The translations under genes and the position numbers were made by a program. A stretch of DNA of 64,000 nucleotides from a virus. Every line of letters begins with the position of its first letter. Within the stretch, counting starts at the first letter, position 1. This document shows, in pieces, positions 1-7,204 of this stretch. Location: positions 41,075-105,074 of IMG/VR virus record IMGVR_UViG_3300029922_000031, one strand, 5' to 3'. The notes under the pieces are model-generated. The model was given only the letters and a program-made list of their open reading frames with translations. It did not search any database and was not told the DNA's origin.

Positions 1-594
1 GACCGCAGCGCGATCTGTCTTGGAAAGTCCCATGAAATCAAAGACCATTGCCGCGGTTACACGCCCAACAGCGAAGACGGCAATGTCGCGGCCGCGGCCT
101 GACTGCGCGCGGGCCTGACTGTGCTGAACCGCGTCGAGAAGGAATTGCGGTGGCTTGTCGATCAGGTCGACGAACAACCGCGCCCGCGGCGAAAGCCGAT
201 TCATCACGAAGTCGCGGGTGTCGGCGCGTTCGAACGCCTCGATGCCGGATAGGCCAGCATCATCCTCGATCGCCTCGTGCAACCCGCCCGAATCTTCGGC
301 GGGCTCGTCACCCGGCATTATGTCGAGCGAAGTGCATTGACCGTTGTCGATCTGATCCTGCACCCATCGGTTGATGTGGTGATGCATTCCTCGGCTCAGA
401 AACGCCAGGAAGGGGACGCCGTATTCCTCGCTCCAGGCGTCCCGAGCCTTGCACCAGGCGATGCAGAGCTCCTGATAGATGTCCTGCGCCGTTAGGCTGG
501 CGGCGCCGGCCGCGTGAGCGCGTCGTAAAACGCGCCACGCGAAGCTCTTGATGGCCTTGTCGTGCTGCGGCGTGAAGGCAAGCTGGGTGTTCAT
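1..594 (-). CDS. Sigma-70-like RNA polymerase sigma factor (3' end outside window)
   Basis: An open frame of 198 codons runs off the left edge. The start ATG overlaps the stop of the CobS-like gene (TGATGA), so the two are probably cotranslated. Residues about 34-80 resemble sigma-70 region 2: a helix with DIYQELCIAWCKARDAW, then GVPFLAFLSRGMHHHINRW, which matches the usual core-binding and -10 recognition layout. The end of the visible part (TAAMVFDFMGLSKTDRAAV) could be a region 4-like helix-turn-helix. If active it would direct host RNA polymerase to phage promoters. Family assignment rests on pattern likeness only, and a general helix-turn-helix regulator is possible. The C-terminus cannot be judged here. 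Confidence 0.6.
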   Translation of the reverse strand, partial: MNTQLAFTPQHDKAIKSFAWRVLRRAHAAGAASLTAQDIYQELCIAWCKARDAWSEEYGVPFLAFLSRGMHHHINRWVQDQIDNGQCTSLDIMPGDEPAEDSGGLHEAIEDDAGLSGIEAFERADTRDFVMNRLSPRARLFVDLIDKPPQFLLDAVQHSQARAQSGRGRDIAVFAVGRVTAAMVFDFMGLSKTDRAAV

Positions 595-1754
595 CACACG
601 CCGCCAAAGACACGTTGAGCGAAGCCGTCGGCGGTCTCTTTATCGACGCGCGAGAGACGCGCAGCCCAGGCGGCGATCAGACCCGCCCGCCAGGCGCCAC
701 CCTTCATCACCGCGAAGCGCGCGGCGTTGATCAGCTCGCGCGGCGAGATCGTCGAGCCCAACCGGGCGGCCTTGAACGCCTCGCGAATGCTGTTGGCGAA
801 CTCGACGAGCTTGTCGGCGTCCTTTTTGTCGATGTTCGCCTGACCGGCGATCACCATCGACTCGACCTTCGGCTCCATGTAACCGATCTCGATCGTGACG
901 CCGAAGCGCGAGAAGTTCGCGCCGTCCTGCATCTGGGTGCCCTGATAGAGACCCGTCTCGTCGCCGCAACCGTTCGTGTTGCCGGTCGCGACGAAGCGGA
1001 AGTTTGGGTGCGGCCGGATCACGCGCTGCGCCGGCGGAGCCTCTTTGATGTAGAGAGCCTTGCCTTCGAGAACCGGCTGATAGACCGAGAGAACGGGCGC
1101 GGTGCCGCGGTCATACTCGTCGGCGCAGTAGACGAAGCCTTCGAGCATCGCGACGGCCAGCGGACCGAGTTCGAACTTGGTCTCGCCTTCCTTGACGACA
1201 TATTGCCCGATGATATGCGATTCCTCGGTGTTGACGGTGTGCTGGACGCGCATGAAGGGGCGCTTCGTGCGCGCCGCGATCTGCTCGAGAAGCGTGGTCT
1301 TGCCGGTGCCGTGATAGCCCCAGACGTAGAGCGGGGCCTTAAGCTCCTGTGCAATCAGGATTGACTTAAGGTTCTCGATGTCAAAAACGTAGTTCTGGTC
1401 CACGTCGGGCACGAGCTGTTCGGCTTCCGGCGTCAGCTCGGACATGACCGGGATCATGATCGGCTGGCCGCGCGCGTTCATCGCCGCCTTGACCTCGCCG
1501 AGAGCGAAGATTTCGTGCATCGGCTGACGATCGCCGCCGACGACTTTGGCCTGCTCCTTCTGAGCCTGCTTGACGCGGATCATGCTCTTGGCGGCCTCGG
1601 AAAGGATGGGCTCGCCGGGGTATTCGCGCTGGTAGCGGGCAATGTCCCAGCCAGGATGATTCTCGCGAAGGTAAACTTGGATGGAGTGGCACAGTGCTCC
1701 GTCGAGCTTGCACTCGATTTTGCCGCCACCGATAGCGGGCGTCGTCTCCGTCAT
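594..1754 (-). CDS. cobS: CobS-like AAA+ ATPase (MoxR/CobS class)
   Basis: 386 residues. The P-loop GYHGTGKT is at about 146-153, Walker B with Asp212-Glu213 (YCADEYDRG), and a sensor segment RFVATGNTNGCGDETGLYQG at about 253-272. The last is characteristic of cobaltochelatase subunit CobS. In cobalamin synthesis CobS works with CobT and CobN to insert cobalt, but no CobN is seen here. The neighbour upstream in the same direction is a CobT-like vWA protein, so the pair resembles phage-borne MoxR-vWA chaperone pairs. A remodelling role is more likely than cobalt chelation (inference). The start has AAAGGAG a few bases upstream. A hairpin and an operator-like palindrome separate it from cobT. 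Confidence 0.85.
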   Translation of the reverse strand: MTETTPAIGGGKIECKLDGALCHSIQVYLRENHPGWDIARYQREYPGEPILSEAAKSMIRVKQAQKEQAKVVGGDRQPMHEIFALGEVKAAMNARGQPIMIPVMSELTPEAEQLVPDVDQNYVFDIENLKSILIAQELKAPLYVWGYHGTGKTTLLEQIAARTKRPFMRVQHTVNTEESHIIGQYVVKEGETKFELGPLAVAMLEGFVYCADEYDRGTAPVLSVYQPVLEGKALYIKEAPPAQRVIRPHPNFRFVATGNTNGCGDETGLYQGTQMQDGANFSRFGVTIEIGYMEPKVESMVIAGQANIDKKDADKLVEFANSIREAFKAARLGSTISPRELINAARFAVMKGGAWRAGLIAAWAARLSRVDKETADGFAQRVFGGV

Positions 1755-1785
1755 GATCGTCTCCTTTGTCGCTGCGTCGCTGCAA

Positions 1786-1810
1786 ACGATGCGCTGTTAT
1801 CGCGCATCGT
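1786..1810 (-). terminator. Hairpin between cobT-like and cobS-like genes
   Basis: A perfect 9-bp stem (ACGATGCGC with GCGCATCGT) and a 7-nt loop, followed on the minus strand by TTTG. The short T-run makes it a weak intrinsic terminator or attenuator. It lies just downstream of the palindrome at 1824-1837. Confidence 0.5.
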
Positions 1811-1823
1811 GTCTTGGTTCACA

Positions 1824-1837
1824 AGTCAATTCTGACT
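1824..1837. promoter_or_regulatory. Dispersed palindromic operator, site 1
   Basis: AGTCAATTCTGACT, one of the repeated 14-bp palindromes. It starts a few bases after the stop of the cobT-like gene and precedes the hairpin at 1786-1810 in the direction of transcription. Confidence 0.6.
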
Positions 1838-1841
1838 GGCG

Positions 1842-4220
1842 TCAAGCGGCAAGTAGAATCCGCTTGAGCTCCTTCATAATCGTCGAGGGGAGCTCCTCGA
1901 TCCGCTTAAGAACAACATGCTTCGGGTAATAGTGCCGAACCGAGTCATCCATGATCCCGATACCGATCACCTCGATGCCGCGCTTTGTCGACTCCTCGAT
2001 GACCTGATGGAGATGCGAATTTAGCGCAGCCTCTGGCCTTTCACCGCTACGATAGGTGTAGTGGGCGGCGGCCGAGGGCGACCCGTCGGACAGAACGATC
2101 AGCACCTTGCGCTTCTCCTTGCGCCTCATAAGACGAGTCGCCGCGACCTCGATGCACTCGCCATCGACGTTGTTGCGCAGGAAGTTCTGATGCTCGGCGG
2201 CGACCGCGAACCGCTGCTTGACCGCCGGCGTCAGACGCTCGTTGAAGTCCTTGTAGATTGGCATGTAGATCGGCTCGATGCGGCCGTATTGCTTGCCGAT
2301 GCGAGCCTCCTCGGCCGTGATCAGATCGTCCAGCGTGCGGTTCGCGGGAAGCGTCGTGAAGCCGAGCACCTCATGCGCGATCTTCACCCGTTCCAGCGTC
2401 TGCGAGAGGGCGTAGGCCGCCTGCATCGCCGTCGTCATCTTCTTCCCGCCCATCGAGCCGGAGTTGTCGACCACCAGTCCGACCGCTGTGTCCTTCGACG
2501 TGTTCTCGTGGAGACGGCGGAAGACCCGATCGTCGCCGACGAGCAACTTGTGCAGGCTCGCCGCGTGCAGCCGACCCGACCGGAAGCCGGGCAGCTTGAG
2601 CACGTTCGAGCGGGACGCCATGAGCCGCTCAATGTCCTTTTGCATCGGCCCAATCATGTGCCGCGTCGAGCTGTCAAAAGACTCAAACTCCTCGTCCGTG
2701 ACTTTACCCGTGATGACCGAGACGTCGTCGTAGTCCTTGGTGAAGACGCGATATTCGGCGCCGCGCGTCATCCGGGTCGCAAGATCGGTGATCTCGCCGA
2801 CGATCGCGTCCTTGAATTTGTCGCCGTCGACCTCGATCTCCATGTCGGAGAACGCCGACGAACCCATGCCTGGATCCTTGCTTTCGCCGGACTCCTCTAG
2901 TTCGTCGCTGGGCTCTCCGCCGGCGGAACCTTCTCCAGCTTCTCCGCCGGACCCTTCGTCGCCTGCGTCGCTGTCGTCAGACTCAGACCCAGCGCCTGCG
3001 CTGCCATCGTCAGACTCCTCATCCTCTCCGCCGTCACTGGCAGACGTTCCGACTTCGCCGTCGTCGCCGTCTTCATCCCGCTCTCGATCGGCGGGCTCTC
3101 CGTGATCGTTGTCCCGTTCTCCATCGTCACCGTCGGCGTCATCCTCTGACTCCTCGGGGTCGACAGCTCCGTCACCGTCTCCGTCGCTCCCATCAGCATC
3201 ACCAGCACCTTCGCTGGGGAGTTCCGAATCATCGCTCTCTGACTCACTCGAGCCAGAAGTCTCTTCATCCTCGGATTCATCTTCGCCTTTCTCGCCCTCG
3301 CCGGGCTTCTCGGTCTCTTTCGGTCCGTCAGCTTCCTCGCCGGCATCCTCCTCGGACGACTCGCCCTTGTCTTCGCTGGGCTTCTCGTCATCGCCAGTCG
3401 ATGCTGACTTATCCTTTTCGGCAGACTTTTCGCCGCCGGCACCCTCGTCTTCCTCGTCCTCGGGCTTGTCCTTGTTCGCGCCCTTGCCGTCGCTCTTGGT
3501 CTTCTCGGTCGAGTCCGACTTGGACGGCTCGGTCGGGGAGCCAGGCGGCGGAGCGGGCGGGGCAGGGGGCGGCGGCGGGCAGAGAACGCTGTGATAGACC
3601 TCTGCGATCGCGAAGGCGTCGCGGGTGTTCTTCATGCCCGTCATGCGAGCGCGAATGTCTTTCGGCAGCCCGTCGAGCAGCGACTTGACAAGCGGATGCT
3701 CCCAGTAGCCCTTGCCCGTCATCCAGTCATTGAACACCTTCTGGCCGCAAAGCGCGCGCGCCATCACGACGATGATCGCCTCGAACTCCTTCTTCGGATC
3801 GCCCTTGGCTTCCGCGATGTGCGGCTCGGTGATCTTCTTGAGGAAGAACTCGTGCAGTCGGCCGAGATTGTAGTGCGAGCCGGGGAACTTGTCGGCCATC
3901 CGCTTCTCGATCAGCGGATCTTCGAGCATGTTCCACAGGCCGTGCAGCTTCGCGCTCGCCCTGCGCTCCTTCATCTTGTAGGTGAACTCGGTGAAGAGGA
4001 TGTGCGCAACCTCGTGGTCGATGAAGCCCTGGATCGCCATGAGCAACTCGGCCGTCGCAGTGTCGGGGATTTGCGGGATGTTGACCCGGATCGGCTTCCC
4101 GGCCTTGTCGTTCTCCACATACGCAGAAGCGCCTCGCTGAGTGACGACCAGCCCCTTGCCTGCAAGGAGCTGGGTCACTTTGACGATGACCTCGCGCATT
4201 AGCGCAATATCTTGATTCAT
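1842..4220 (-). CDS. cobT: CobT-like protein: metallopeptidase-like N-terminus, acidic linker, vWA domain
   Basis: 792 residues. A zinc-site motif HEVAH is at 69-73, followed by WNMLED around residues 96-101, as in CobT-type HExxH...ED domains. A very acidic Ser/Asp/Glu/Gly-rich stretch spans roughly residues 225-470. A C-terminal von Willebrand A domain has the MIDAS motif DNSGSMGG near 587-594 and a later LSDGSPS. This is the CobT plan; with the adjacent CobS-like ATPase it forms a two-component AAA+/vWA machine. No CobN-like subunit is visible, so the substrate is unknown. The start has AGAGGA upstream. The acidic linker produces long spurious opposite-strand frames, which I ignored. Confidence 0.85.
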   Translation of the reverse strand: MNQDIALMREVIVKVTQLLAGKGLVVTQRGASAYVENDKAGKPIRVNIPQIPDTATAELLMAIQGFIDHEVAHILFTEFTYKMKERRASAKLHGLWNMLEDPLIEKRMADKFPGSHYNLGRLHEFFLKKITEPHIAEAKGDPKKEFEAIIVVMARALCGQKVFNDWMTGKGYWEHPLVKSLLDGLPKDIRARMTGMKNTRDAFAIAEVYHSVLCPPPPPAPPAPPPGSPTEPSKSDSTEKTKSDGKGANKDKPEDEEDEGAGGEKSAEKDKSASTGDDEKPSEDKGESSEEDAGEEADGPKETEKPGEGEKGEDESEDEETSGSSESESDDSELPSEGAGDADGSDGDGDGAVDPEESEDDADGDDGERDNDHGEPADRERDEDGDDGEVGTSASDGGEDEESDDGSAGAGSESDDSDAGDEGSGGEAGEGSAGGEPSDELEESGESKDPGMGSSAFSDMEIEVDGDKFKDAIVGEITDLATRMTRGAEYRVFTKDYDDVSVITGKVTDEEFESFDSSTRHMIGPMQKDIERLMASRSNVLKLPGFRSGRLHAASLHKLLVGDDRVFRRLHENTSKDTAVGLVVDNSGSMGGKKMTTAMQAAYALSQTLERVKIAHEVLGFTTLPANRTLDDLITAEEARIGKQYGRIEPIYMPIYKDFNERLTPAVKQRFAVAAEHQNFLRNNVDGECIEVAATRLMRRKEKRKVLIVLSDGSPSAAAHYTYRSGERPEAALNSHLHQVIEESTKRGIEVIGIGIMDDSVRHYYPKHVVLKRIEELPSTIMKELKRILLAA

Positions 4221-4320
4221 CGCTGCTGTCCTCTTAAGACTGAAATCGTGTTCTAACGATACAGTCAGAGAGAGTGGGTCACAATTGGCAATGTAAGGGA
4301 GGGTAGAGAAAGCGGATGAC

Positions 4321-4545
4321 TTATCTGAGTAGCATCAAGGACGGGCCGAGCGGGTTCAGAACGATGTAGATGTTGCCGAAGATCGGATGAGTTCCGAAAA
4401 TCGCGTGATTAGGGCGAGTTGTAAAATCGCTTCGGTCGGTGAGTTGCTCGGCGTATGTCAGCGCGACGTCATACGCAATTTCGCTGATCTGATCGATAAC
4501 GCGGGCTGCCGCCAGCGGCTCTGATTTGACTGTGGCTAGATTCAC
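4321..4545 (-). CDS. Small hypothetical protein (74 aa)
   Basis: A GTG-start frame of 74 codons. The N-terminal half is helical in character and the C-terminus hydrophobic (IYIVLNPLGPSLMLL). It has no recognised motif. It stands alone between cobT and the XRE gene with about 100 and 300 bases of flanking non-coding DNA. The upstream sequence ATGGGGATAAC offers only a weak ribosome-binding site. It could be a small regulator or membrane-associated peptide. Coding status is uncertain. Confidence 0.4.
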   Translation of the reverse strand: MNLATVKSEPLAAARVIDQISEIAYDVALTYAEQLTDRSDFTTRPNHAIFGTHPIFGNIYIVLNPLGPSLMLLR

Positions 4546-4839
4546 TGTTCGTTATCCCCATCATATTTGGGCCGCCTAAGCTTCACTGTTTGCTCGTGAA
4601 ATCTAAAGCAGCTTTGAATTACATTTCGACGTTTGTCGTTAAAACATATAGCGCTTTCCCGGTGGGTCGTCTAAAAAAATCAATCGACGTTGACTGTTTC
4701 CGGCTGCGTCACCGCTGCAAACTCCGTTACATAGGGAGGTGTATCAATCAAGGACAAACTCGTGTGACTTTTTAGCGTCTCTGAAAATGTAACGCTAAAG
4801 CGGTGCGGCGCTCTCGCTGCACACGCTCACGTTACGAAG
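4546..4839. other. Intergenic region with one operator and a minus-strand promoter-like element
   Basis: I see no convincing gene in these 294 bases. The notable contents are the palindrome-like site at 4682-4695 and, on the minus strand, a GCTATA-type -10 (GCGCTATATG, around 4646-4655) that would fire towards the 74-aa gene. Short frames here lack ribosome-binding sites. Confidence 0.4.
4682..4695. promoter_or_regulatory. Dispersed palindromic operator, site 2
   Basis: AATCGACGTTGACT, extended to CAATCGACGTTGACTG. It keeps one good half-site (TTGACTG). It lies about 35 bp upstream of the minus-strand -10-like element GCTATATG. Confidence 0.45.
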
Positions 4840-5283
4840 TCACTTTTTCAGCATGTTCTTCGGCAACATGTTCAGAAACACAGCCATCGCGGCCATTGTT
4901 TCCACCGTCTGCTTCGGGTCGAGATTGCCGGTCGCCGCGCGCCACGGCTTCAGAAGAATCTCCTCCTCATTCGGCGTCGCGATGCGACCAAACACCGTCT
5001 CGATCGCTTCGCCCAGATTCGGCCAATATTGCTGAAGCGCCAGACGAAATAGGTGGGTAGGGTCGACGTGCAGCGCCTTGGCGAGCGCTGGAATTTTGTC
5101 AAGCGGGACTTTCGCTTCACCACGCTTGAACATGGAGATAATATTCGGCTTGTCGTAGCCGGCTTCGAGGGCAATTTCACGTTGAGTCTTCACGCCCTTA
5201 AGAGCATCGATCTGTTTATCCAAGTATTTCGCAACCATCGTGCCCGCGAATGGCATTCCGGCTTTCACTTCTGAGACGGACAT
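4840..5283 (-). CDS. XRE/Cro-CI family transcriptional regulator (candidate phage repressor)
   Basis: 147 residues. A helix-turn-helix of the Cro/CI type covers about residues 33-75: TQREIALEAGYDKPNIISMF is the core, followed by the usual third helix (LDKIPALAKALHVDPTHLF). The C-terminal 70 residues are helical and may dimerise. No LexA-like autocleavage serine/lysine pair is seen, so it is not a lambda CI-type RecA-cleavable repressor. Its own upstream region (5284-5400) carries two ATCATTGAATGAT-like elements and a GCTATATC -10, which suggests autoregulation. It is the only clear Cro/CI-type protein in the window and so the best candidate to bind the dispersed palindromes (inference). Confidence 0.8.
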   Translation of the reverse strand: MSVSEVKAGMPFAGTMVAKYLDKQIDALKGVKTQREIALEAGYDKPNIISMFKRGEAKVPLDKIPALAKALHVDPTHLFRLALQQYWPNLGEAIETVFGRIATPNEEEILLKPWRAATGNLDPKQTVETMAAMAVFLNMLPKNMLKK

Positions 5284-5400
5284 TGTCTATTCTCCCTCTT
5301 ATACGCTTATAATACGCTTCGTAGTCGTTCTTTAGCCAGTGACGCTCGAAAACATTCATCATTGAATGATACCGGGCTCAATGAATGATATAGCGCGTCG
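5284..5400 (-). promoter_or_regulatory. Promoter/operator region of the XRE regulator
   Basis: On the minus strand a GCTATATC-type -10 (5386-5393) overlaps a TCAATGAATGATA element (5378-5390). A second element, ATCATTGAATGAT, lies at 5358-5370, 20 bp away (about two helical turns). These differ from the dispersed AGTCAA palindrome but share TCA/TGA half-sites. A further AT-rich element (GTATTATAAGCG) lies close to the start codon. Confidence 0.5.
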
Positions 5401-5412
5401 CGTCAGCAGTTC

Positions 5413-5643
5413 GTGGGAACTGCTCGGGTTCGCTTGGAATATCAATCACCATTTACTGAGAGTCAATCGTCGCTTATGGCAGTTTGCGATGCCCACGAGA
5501 ATCTCAGGTCGTTTTGTTCCATAATCTATATTATGCGAATCAGAAATGTTAATTACTTGGCGGGCGAATCCGCCTTCTCCGAATCGCACGACTCAGACAG
5601 AGTACCCTTGTTTATCAACGGGGTGATTCTGCCCATGAGCTAA
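5413..5643 (+). CDS. Doubtful small ORF upstream of the antisense RNA
   Basis: A 76-codon GTG-start frame ending just before the hairpin at 5656-5691. It has no recognised domain, no clear ribosome-binding site and lower GC than its neighbours. The same stretch holds a perfect hairpin (AGCAGTTC/GAACTGCT, 5405-5424) and CATAATCTATATTATG. On the minus strand it holds a TTGACT-N17-GATATT promoter. The region may therefore be regulatory rather than coding. Confidence 0.2.
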   Translation: MGTARVRLEYQSPFTESQSSLMAVCDAHENLRSFCSIIYIMRIRNVNYLAGESAFSESHDSDRVPLFINGVILPMS

Positions 5644-5654
5644 TCGGACAAAGC

Positions 5655-5691
5655 AAAAGCCCCGCCAGGGTTGCCGCCCTGGCAGGGCTTT
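5655..5691 (-). terminator. Intrinsic terminator of the antisense RNA
   Basis: A 15-bp stem with one mismatch (AAAGCCC-GCCAGGG against CCCTGGC-GGGCTTT) and a 6-nt loop, followed on the minus strand by TTTTGCTTT. The plus-strand tail is only TTT, so it acts mainly on minus-strand transcripts. Confidence 0.75.
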
Positions 5692-5736
5692 GGGTCTCCA
5701 AGATGGGTCCGCGCTAAAGGGACCGACCAAATCGCA
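5655..5736 (-). ncRNA. Candidate antisense (counter-transcribed) RNA controlling repC
   Basis: On the strand opposite repC, a TTGACA -35 box (5767-5772) is followed after 17-18 bp by CTAGAA/TAGAAG (5743-5749). An RNA starting near 5736 would end about 80 nt later at a strong hairpin with a TTTTGCTTT tail (5655-5691). An antisense RNA of this size, immediately upstream of repC and with its own intrinsic terminator, is the known inc element of repABC plasmids. The repC leader also carries alternative pairings: GGTCC (5706-5710) with GGACC (5720-5724), or CGCGCTA (5710-5716) with TAGCGCG (5747-5753). That fits RNA-controlled occlusion of repC expression. Confidence 0.65.
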
Positions 5737-5819
5737 ATTCCCCTTCTAGCGCGCGGCTGATTCGGTTGTCAACAGTCTTCTGGCTGGTGAGCGCCCGAGC
5801 TTTGTCCAAAGGAGGACAA

Positions 5820-6971
5820 ATGCTTCAGACCGGCATTCGCCGCTTGAGCCCTGGCGCTCTAGCGGTCAGGGAGATTCGCGCTCAAAAGACCGAAGGTGTC
5901 AACCGCAGGGCGCTGCTCGCCGCGGCGCGCGACGCCAGCCAGGCTCTCGACCTTCGCAGCTCCGTGCGGCAGGTTCTTGGTGAGCTTGCCGCCTGCTATG
6001 GCGAACAGGAGCTCCAGCGCGGGCTCATGGTCTGGCCCTCGAACGAGTATCTCTGCCGCAAGACGGGCTTGGCCGAGCGCACGATCCGTAAGTGCATTCG
6101 AGCCTTGATCGACGCCGAGCTGATCGAGCCGGTCGACAGCGCCAATCGCAAGCGCTTCGCCGTGCGCGGGCCTGGCGGGATCATTCGCGACGCCTACGGC
6201 TTCAATCTTGAGCCTATCTACGCCCGGCGCGCTGAGTTCGCCGGCGTGATCCTCGAGCACCAGCTTGCAGCCGCTCGTCGATCGGCGTTGTTCGACGAAC
6301 TGACCATCCAGCGCAAGGGCGCCGAGGAAGCCCTGAGAGCGCTCAGGGCGAGCTTCCCCGCGGTCGAGTGCCACGAGCACGAAACGGCGATGATCGCGCT
6401 CCTGGCCACCCTGCCCCGCCGCTCAGGTAGGAGTGCGCCGGATGCTGCCGTGGCGGCGTGGTTGAATCTGAGAACCGCCTTGGAGAACCTGTTCTTCGAA
6501 GCCTCTCGAAATCAAAAAGAGTCCGGCAGAGCCGGCGATCCGTGCCGTCACAAAGAGCCAGACAAAAATTTCTCTATCGAGCTTTGCCAGAGGCAGCCGG
6601 AAGGCTGCGACCCGGTTCGTCAAAACGAACAGCCAGCATTGGATCTGATCGTTGAAGCCTGCCCAGCGGCTGCGGCCTATTCCCGGCCTATCTCAAATGA
6701 AGATGACCTGATCCGGATCGGCCGGGAACTTCGGGGTTCGCTTGGAGCGTCAGCCGAGGCGTGGGTCGAAGCGACGGAAGGGATTGGATTACGGCGCGCG
6801 GCCGCGCTGGTGCTCTATGTTCTCCAGCTCGCCGACGATGATCAGAACTCGGGCGAGCAGAAGATCAGAAAGCCCGGCGGGCTGTTCCGTCACCTGGCGC
6901 GCAAGCTCGCCGAGGATCAGATGGACTTTAACGCCGAGCTGATGGCTTTGCGCCGGCGACACCTGGCGTAG
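5820..6971 (+). CDS. repC: RepC replication initiator (repABC plasmid type)
   Basis: 383 residues from the ATG preceded by a strong AAAGGAGG site; an in-frame upstream start at 5766 lacks one. The winged-helix segment WPSNEYLCRKTGLAERTIRK and the following DAYGFNLEPIYARRAEF are hallmarks of RepC, the initiator of repABC plasmids in Alphaproteobacteria. The C-terminal KPGGLFRHLARK also matches the family. RepC proteins bind an origin inside their own gene; a relatively AT-rich stretch lies at about 6500-6600. Unlike plasmid operons, repA and repB are not adjacent, but the antisense RNA region upstream is kept. This implies replication as a plasmid during lysogeny. Its strand is opposite to its neighbours. 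Confidence 0.88.
   Translation: MLQTGIRRLSPGALAVREIRAQKTEGVNRRALLAAARDASQALDLRSSVRQVLGELAACYGEQELQRGLMVWPSNEYLCRKTGLAERTIRKCIRALIDAELIEPVDSANRKRFAVRGPGGIIRDAYGFNLEPIYARRAEFAGVILEHQLAAARRSALFDELTIQRKGAEEALRALRASFPAVECHEHETAMIALLATLPRRSGRSAPDAAVAAWLNLRTALENLFFEASRNQKESGRAGDPCRHKEPDKNFSIELCQRQPEGCDPVRQNEQPALDLIVEACPAAAAYSRPISNEDDLIRIGRELRGSLGASAEAWVEATEGIGLRRAAALVLYVLQLADDDQNSGEQKIRKPGGLFRHLARKLAEDQMDFNAELMALRRRHLA
6500..6600. other. Possible oriV inside repC
   Basis: Within repC, a stretch relatively rich in A and T (for example AAATCAAAAAGAG and ACAAAAATTTCTCTAT) interrupts otherwise GC-rich codons. In repABC plasmids the origin lies in an AT-rich part of repC. Assignment here is by analogy only. 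Confidence 0.3.
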
Positions 6972-7092
6972 GCGAAAGAATTTTACACAGCAGATAGAGA
7001 GACGTGCAGCCGAGAACCAGAAAGACCGAAACAGTGCTGAGCGCCAAGGCGACGCATGCCAGTGTGTCTGCGACGTCGGGTGCGTAGTGCAT
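6928..7092 (-). CDS. Possible small single-span membrane protein (54 aa)
   Basis: An ATG frame of 54 codons with one hydrophobic span (VFLVLGCTSLYLLCKIL). It lies after the ligase terminator and overlaps the 3' end of repC on the other strand. Only a weak AGG precedes the start, and no promoter is evident between the terminator and the start. Coding status is uncertain. Confidence 0.3.
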   Translation of the reverse strand: MHYAPDVADTLACVALALSTVSVFLVLGCTSLYLLCKILSPTPGVAGAKPSARR

Positions 7093-7104
7093 TGATAAGC
7101 CTAA

Positions 7105-7135
7105 GAAAAAAGGGCGACCCTTTCGAGCCGCCCTT
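7105..7135 (-). terminator. Intrinsic terminator after the ligase operon
   Basis: On the minus strand a stem AAGGGCG/CGCCCTT with a 12-nt loop is followed by TTTTTTC. It lies about 70 bases after the ligase stop and ends the 7.2-15 kb replication transcript. Confidence 0.8.
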
Positions 7136-7204
7136 GGGACAGAGAGGGCTGCGAACAGCCACCCATTAGTCTACAGACGGGTATGGATAAGTCAACGCTG
7201 ACGG

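Noticed and set aside
3109-3594. Long plus-strand Ser/Pro-rich frame opposite cobT
   Set aside because: It is the antisense reading of the acidic Ser/Asp/Glu linker of the CobT-like protein, has no ribosome-binding site, and its composition mirrors that linker.
594-4220. Functional cobalamin cobaltochelatase
   Set aside because: Only CobS- and CobT-like subunits are visible; without CobN the enzyme cannot be inferred.
4590-4775. 61-codon plus-strand frame between cobT and the XRE gene
   Set aside because: It has no ribosome-binding site and crosses the operator-like palindrome; the region is better read as regulatory.
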